Origin: an uncultured Halomonas sp.
GTDB taxonomy: Bacteria > Pseudomonadota > Gammaproteobacteria > Pseudomonadales > Halomonadaceae
Length of the DNA: 64,000 bases
Direction of reading: 5' to 3'
NCBI RefSeq assembly: GCF_946887195.1
Contig: NZ_CAMPKE010000014.1
Location: 1 to 64,000 of the forward strand
This document shows, piece after piece, positions 61,619-64,000 of this stretch. Within the stretch, counting starts at the first letter, position 1. Each line of letters opens with the position of its first letter. The notes beneath the pieces are model-generated. The model was not told where the DNA came from and searched no databases. It saw only the letters and a program-made list of their open reading frames with translations. Made by a program: the position numbers and the translations under genes.

Positions 61619-63379
61619 TTACATTTCGACCAGCGGCCCCGGGCTCTTCAAGTAACGGCTCTTGATCGCATCGGCGGCCCAGTAAGTCAGCGCACCGACC
61701 GTGCCGGTCGGGTTATAACCGGCGTTCTGCGGAAACACGCAGGCTCCCATCACGAACAGATTGGGCACGTCCCACGACTGCAGGTAACGATTGACCACAC
61801 TGGTGCGTGGATCGGTACCCATGATCGCGCCGCCGGTATTGTGCGTGGTCTGGTAGGGTACGATCTGATAATGCTGGGACAGCCGGTTGGCATGGTAGCC
61901 GCGCGGCTCCATGGCCTCGGCGATATCCACCGCGCGGTCGGTGAGAAACTCGGACATGCGCCGGTCGTTGTCGTGAAAATCGAACGTCTGGCGCAGCAGG
62001 GGATTGCCGTAGGCGTCGCGATAGGTCGGGTCTAGGTCCAGATAGGCGTCGCGATAGGCCAGCGAGCTGCCGTGGCAACTGATCCCGGTACTGCGCAGAT
62101 AGTTATCCGCCACGGCTTTTTTCCAGCCCGAGCCCCATTTCGGCGCGTCCTCGGGAAGAATCATCTGCCCGATCGGTCGCCCACCCGTGGTCCAGCCGGC
62201 AATATAGCCGCCGCCGATAAAGCCATGCTGGGTATGGTCGAAATTGTTGCTATTGAAGTCATCGATGGCCTGGCCCAGCGCTCCAGCGCCCATGAAGGGA
62301 TTGAGATTCTCCTGGGTAAACACATCCACCGACGAGACGGTCTGATACGCGTAGTTCTTGCCGACCACGCCGGTCTGCGTTTCGGGATCGTAGGGCTTGC
62401 CGATGCCTGAAAGCAGCAGCAGATGAACGTTGCGCGTCGCGAAGGCGCACAGGATGATCAGATTGCCGGGCTGCTCGAACTCCCGGCCCTGGGCATCCAC
62501 GTAGGTGACGCTGACCGCGCGCGTGCCCGAGCTGTCCAGGTTGACGCGATTGACGTTGCAGTGGGTTTGATAGGAGAAGTTCGCCTTCTCCAGCAGCACG
62601 GGAAGAATGGTGGTCTGCGGCGAGGCTTTCGAATAATTGCCGCAGCCGAACCATTCGCAGTAGCCGCAATAGGTGCACTCCCCCATCTGTATGCCATACG
62701 CGTTCCTGTAGGGCTTGGAGGTGTTGGATGCGGGCGCGGGGAAGGGATGATAGCCGGCCTTCTTTGCCGCGGTGTCGAACAGCTCGCATGCGTAGCTGCG
62801 CTTGAGCGGGGGCAGGGGATAGGGCTCGGTGCGTGGGCCTTCGAAGGGATTGCCCTCGGCCCTGATCTCGCCATCGAGATTGCCCGCCACACCCGAAGTG
62901 CCGCAGACGTACTCGAAGAAGCTGTAATAGGGCTCCAGCTCTTCATAGGTCACGCCCCAGTCCTGGATGGTCATGTCGGGCGGGATGAAATCCTCGCCAT
63001 ACTGCTCGATGGTGCGGCTGCGGATCTCGAAATCGTACGGCTGGAAGCGCCAGTGCTGGCCGTTCCAGTGCACGCCGGCGCCGCCGACACCGACGCCGGG
63101 ATTGAACGAACCCAAGTGCCGCATCGGCAGTGCCAACTCGCCCGGCTTGTGGCGAAACGTCTGCGTGGTGCGCGCCGGTTCCTCGAATATCTCGTTGCGA
63201 ATGGCGTAGCGCAACTCATCCTGAATCTGGTTGGTGGCGAAGTCGTCCTGAGTGGTGCGAAAGCCGCCACGCTCGATGGCGAGGACTTCCAGGCCCTCCT
63301 CGGTCAGCTCCTGGGCCAGTATGGAGGCCGTCCAACCGAAACCGACCAGCACCACGTCGACGGGATCGAGCTTGGTCAT
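61619..63379 (-). CDS. GMC-family flavoprotein subunit of gluconate 2-dehydrogenase
   Basis: A 586-residue GMC oxidoreductase. The FAD-binding motif VVLVGFGWTASILAQEL is near the N terminus, followed by GSFNPGVGVGGAGVHWNGQH. A Cys-rich segment CTYCGYCEWFGCGNYSK may bind an iron-sulphur cluster, as reported for this subfamily. The C-terminal active-site region is THNTGGAIMGTDPRTSVVN. It oxidises the sugar acid in the periplasm. I chose the ATG at 63379 over the GTG at 63382 because AAGGAG lies eight bases upstream. The ATG overlaps the subunit 3 stop by one base (TGATG). Gluconate is the likely substrate, and 2-ketogluconate or a polyol is possible. Confidence 0.9.
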   Translation of the reverse strand: MTKLDPVDVVLVGFGWTASILAQELTEEGLEVLAIERGGFRTTQDDFATNQIQDELRYAIRNEIFEEPARTTQTFRHKPGELALPMRHLGSFNPGVGVGGAGVHWNGQHWRFQPYDFEIRSRTIEQYGEDFIPPDMTIQDWGVTYEELEPYYSFFEYVCGTSGVAGNLDGEIRAEGNPFEGPRTEPYPLPPLKRSYACELFDTAAKKAGYHPFPAPASNTSKPYRNAYGIQMGECTYCGYCEWFGCGNYSKASPQTTILPVLLEKANFSYQTHCNVNRVNLDSSGTRAVSVTYVDAQGREFEQPGNLIILCAFATRNVHLLLLSGIGKPYDPETQTGVVGKNYAYQTVSSVDVFTQENLNPFMGAGALGQAIDDFNSNNFDHTQHGFIGGGYIAGWTTGGRPIGQMILPEDAPKWGSGWKKAVADNYLRSTGISCHGSSLAYRDAYLDLDPTYRDAYGNPLLRQTFDFHDNDRRMSEFLTDRAVDIAEAMEPRGYHANRLSQHYQIVPYQTTHNTGGAIMGTDPRTSVVNRYLQSWDVPNLFVMGACVFPQNAGYNPTGTVGALTYWAADAIKSRYLKSPGPLVEM

Positions 63380-64000
63380 CACATGATCTCCTTCAGCGGG
63401 ATGCCTTGACGCCCAAGGATGCCGACCGGCGGATAGGGAAACGACTTGCCGTAATCGGTGATGAAAGGGCTGTAGTTGTAACGGGCGCCGGGGAAGCCGG
63501 CGAGACGCCAGCCGGCGAAGTCACGATTGCCGCCATACATGGGATCGGCGAGGAATCCCTCGCGCGTGTTTTGCAGAAGAATCTCGAAGAACGATGCGGG
63601 ATCGAAGACGTCGAGGGGGATGTCCCCGCGCTCCAGCGCTTCGAGCACGGCGTCCTTGTCGGCTGCGGCGAGATCGGCGAAGTCTCCTTGGTAGGTCTGC
63701 CGGCAATGATCGTTCACGTGAGGAATGCAGTGCCGATAAAGCTCTGCCGGCGTGAAGCGCATTTGATAACCCTGCGCCTCGCTGCCATCGCGCCAGGGAC
63801 CATCCATGTACCAGCGCGCGGCGCGCCCGAAAGGCCCGCCGAGTTGATAATCGATGAAATCGGCGACACCCGAACGCAGTGCGCCCGGGCCCAGCTCGTC
63901 TTCGGGTATCAGCCGATCCACGGCGGCCTCGACGAAGCGGCGCTCATCGGCTGTCAGGTAGGGGCTGGTGGGTACGTAGAGATCGGTAGGGCCCTTGGGC
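63379..64000 (-). CDS. Gluconate 2-dehydrogenase subunit 3 (gamma), partial at right edge
   Basis: The frame continues without a stop to position 64000, so the N terminus lies outside the window. The visible part reads PKGPTDLYVPTSPYLTADE at the edge, then RFVEAAVDRLIPEDELGPGA and SGVADFIDYQLGGPFG. These are hallmarks of the gluconate 2-dehydrogenase subunit 3 family. This subunit usually carries the Tat signal that exports the folded flavoprotein. It is the upstream gene of subunit 3 - flavoprotein - cytochrome c. Confidence 0.92.
   Translation of the reverse strand, partial: PKGPTDLYVPTSPYLTADERRFVEAAVDRLIPEDELGPGALRSGVADFIDYQLGGPFGRAARWYMDGPWRDGSEAQGYQMRFTPAELYRHCIPHVNDHCRQTYQGDFADLAAADKDAVLEALERGDIPLDVFDPASFFEILLQNTREGFLADPMYGGNRDFAGWRLAGFPGARYNYSPFITDYGKSFPYPPVGILGRQGIPLKEIM

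Noticed and set aside
1..64000. Search by eye for insertion sequences, integrases, tRNA genes and CRISPR arrays
   Set aside because: No transposase or integrase motifs, no evenly spaced direct repeats and no convincing tRNA cloverleaf were noticed. tRNA absence should be confirmed with a tRNA finder.

Overview
The window is GC-rich gammaproteobacterial chromosome. A Vibrio-type (VAS) type VI secretion locus, an epd-pgk-fba operon, glnE next to ilvE and a membrane gluconate dehydrogenase suggest a Halomonas-like member of the Halomonadaceae. That placement is inferred from gene content, not from a marker gene. I saw no rRNA, tRNA, insertion sequence or CRISPR array.

Layout. (1) 1-27306, minus strand: a type VI secretion cluster in VAS order, tssB-tssC-tssE-tssF-tssG-tagH-tssJ-tssK-tssL-clpV-vasH-vasI-tssA-tssM, then a GNAT-like gene, vgrG, a DUF4123 adaptor, a MIX/VasX-like membrane effector, a 105-residue unknown and a two-helix membrane protein that is probably the immunity protein. 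No hcp or PAAR gene is present. (2) 27.8-35.6 kb: ordinary genes (dgt, RNase T2, NERD protein, sirtuin, yciH, HAD phosphatase, DUF378) and a 2-ketogluconate kinase/reductase pair. (3) 35.87-50.20 kb: a catabolic island with a PIN-domain toxin-antitoxin module at each end. A minus operon dhaK-dhaL-tal-tkt diverges from an rpiB-like gene and a SorC-type regulator, followed by an EltD-like dehydrogenase and a CUT2 sugar ABC transporter with a DUF2291 protein. (4) 50.2-59.5 kb: core metabolism (fba, pgk, epd, acuI, dgkA, glnE, ilvE), closed by a strong terminator. (5) 59.5-60.3 kb: an AT-rich gap holding a near-consensus sigma-54 promoter, five predicted hairpins and a perfect intrinsic terminator, which I read as an unannotated small RNA. 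(6) 60.3-64.0 kb: a three-subunit gluconate 2-dehydrogenase operon running off the right edge.

How the genes fit together. The island reads as a complete tetritol pathway. The ABC transporter imports erythritol or a threitol, the EltD-like enzyme oxidises it to erythrulose, DhaK/DhaL phosphorylates this, and the RpiB-like isomerase makes erythrose 4-phosphate. The transketolase and transaldolase encoded in the kinase operon then move that product into central metabolism. The gluconate dehydrogenase at the right edge would make 2-ketogluconate in the periplasm, and the KguK/KguD pair at 33.6-35.6 kb would use it in the cytoplasm.

The two points most worth a second look are the tetritol island (a split kinase plus its own tal and tkt) and the candidate sigma-54-dependent small RNA with GGA-loop hairpins.
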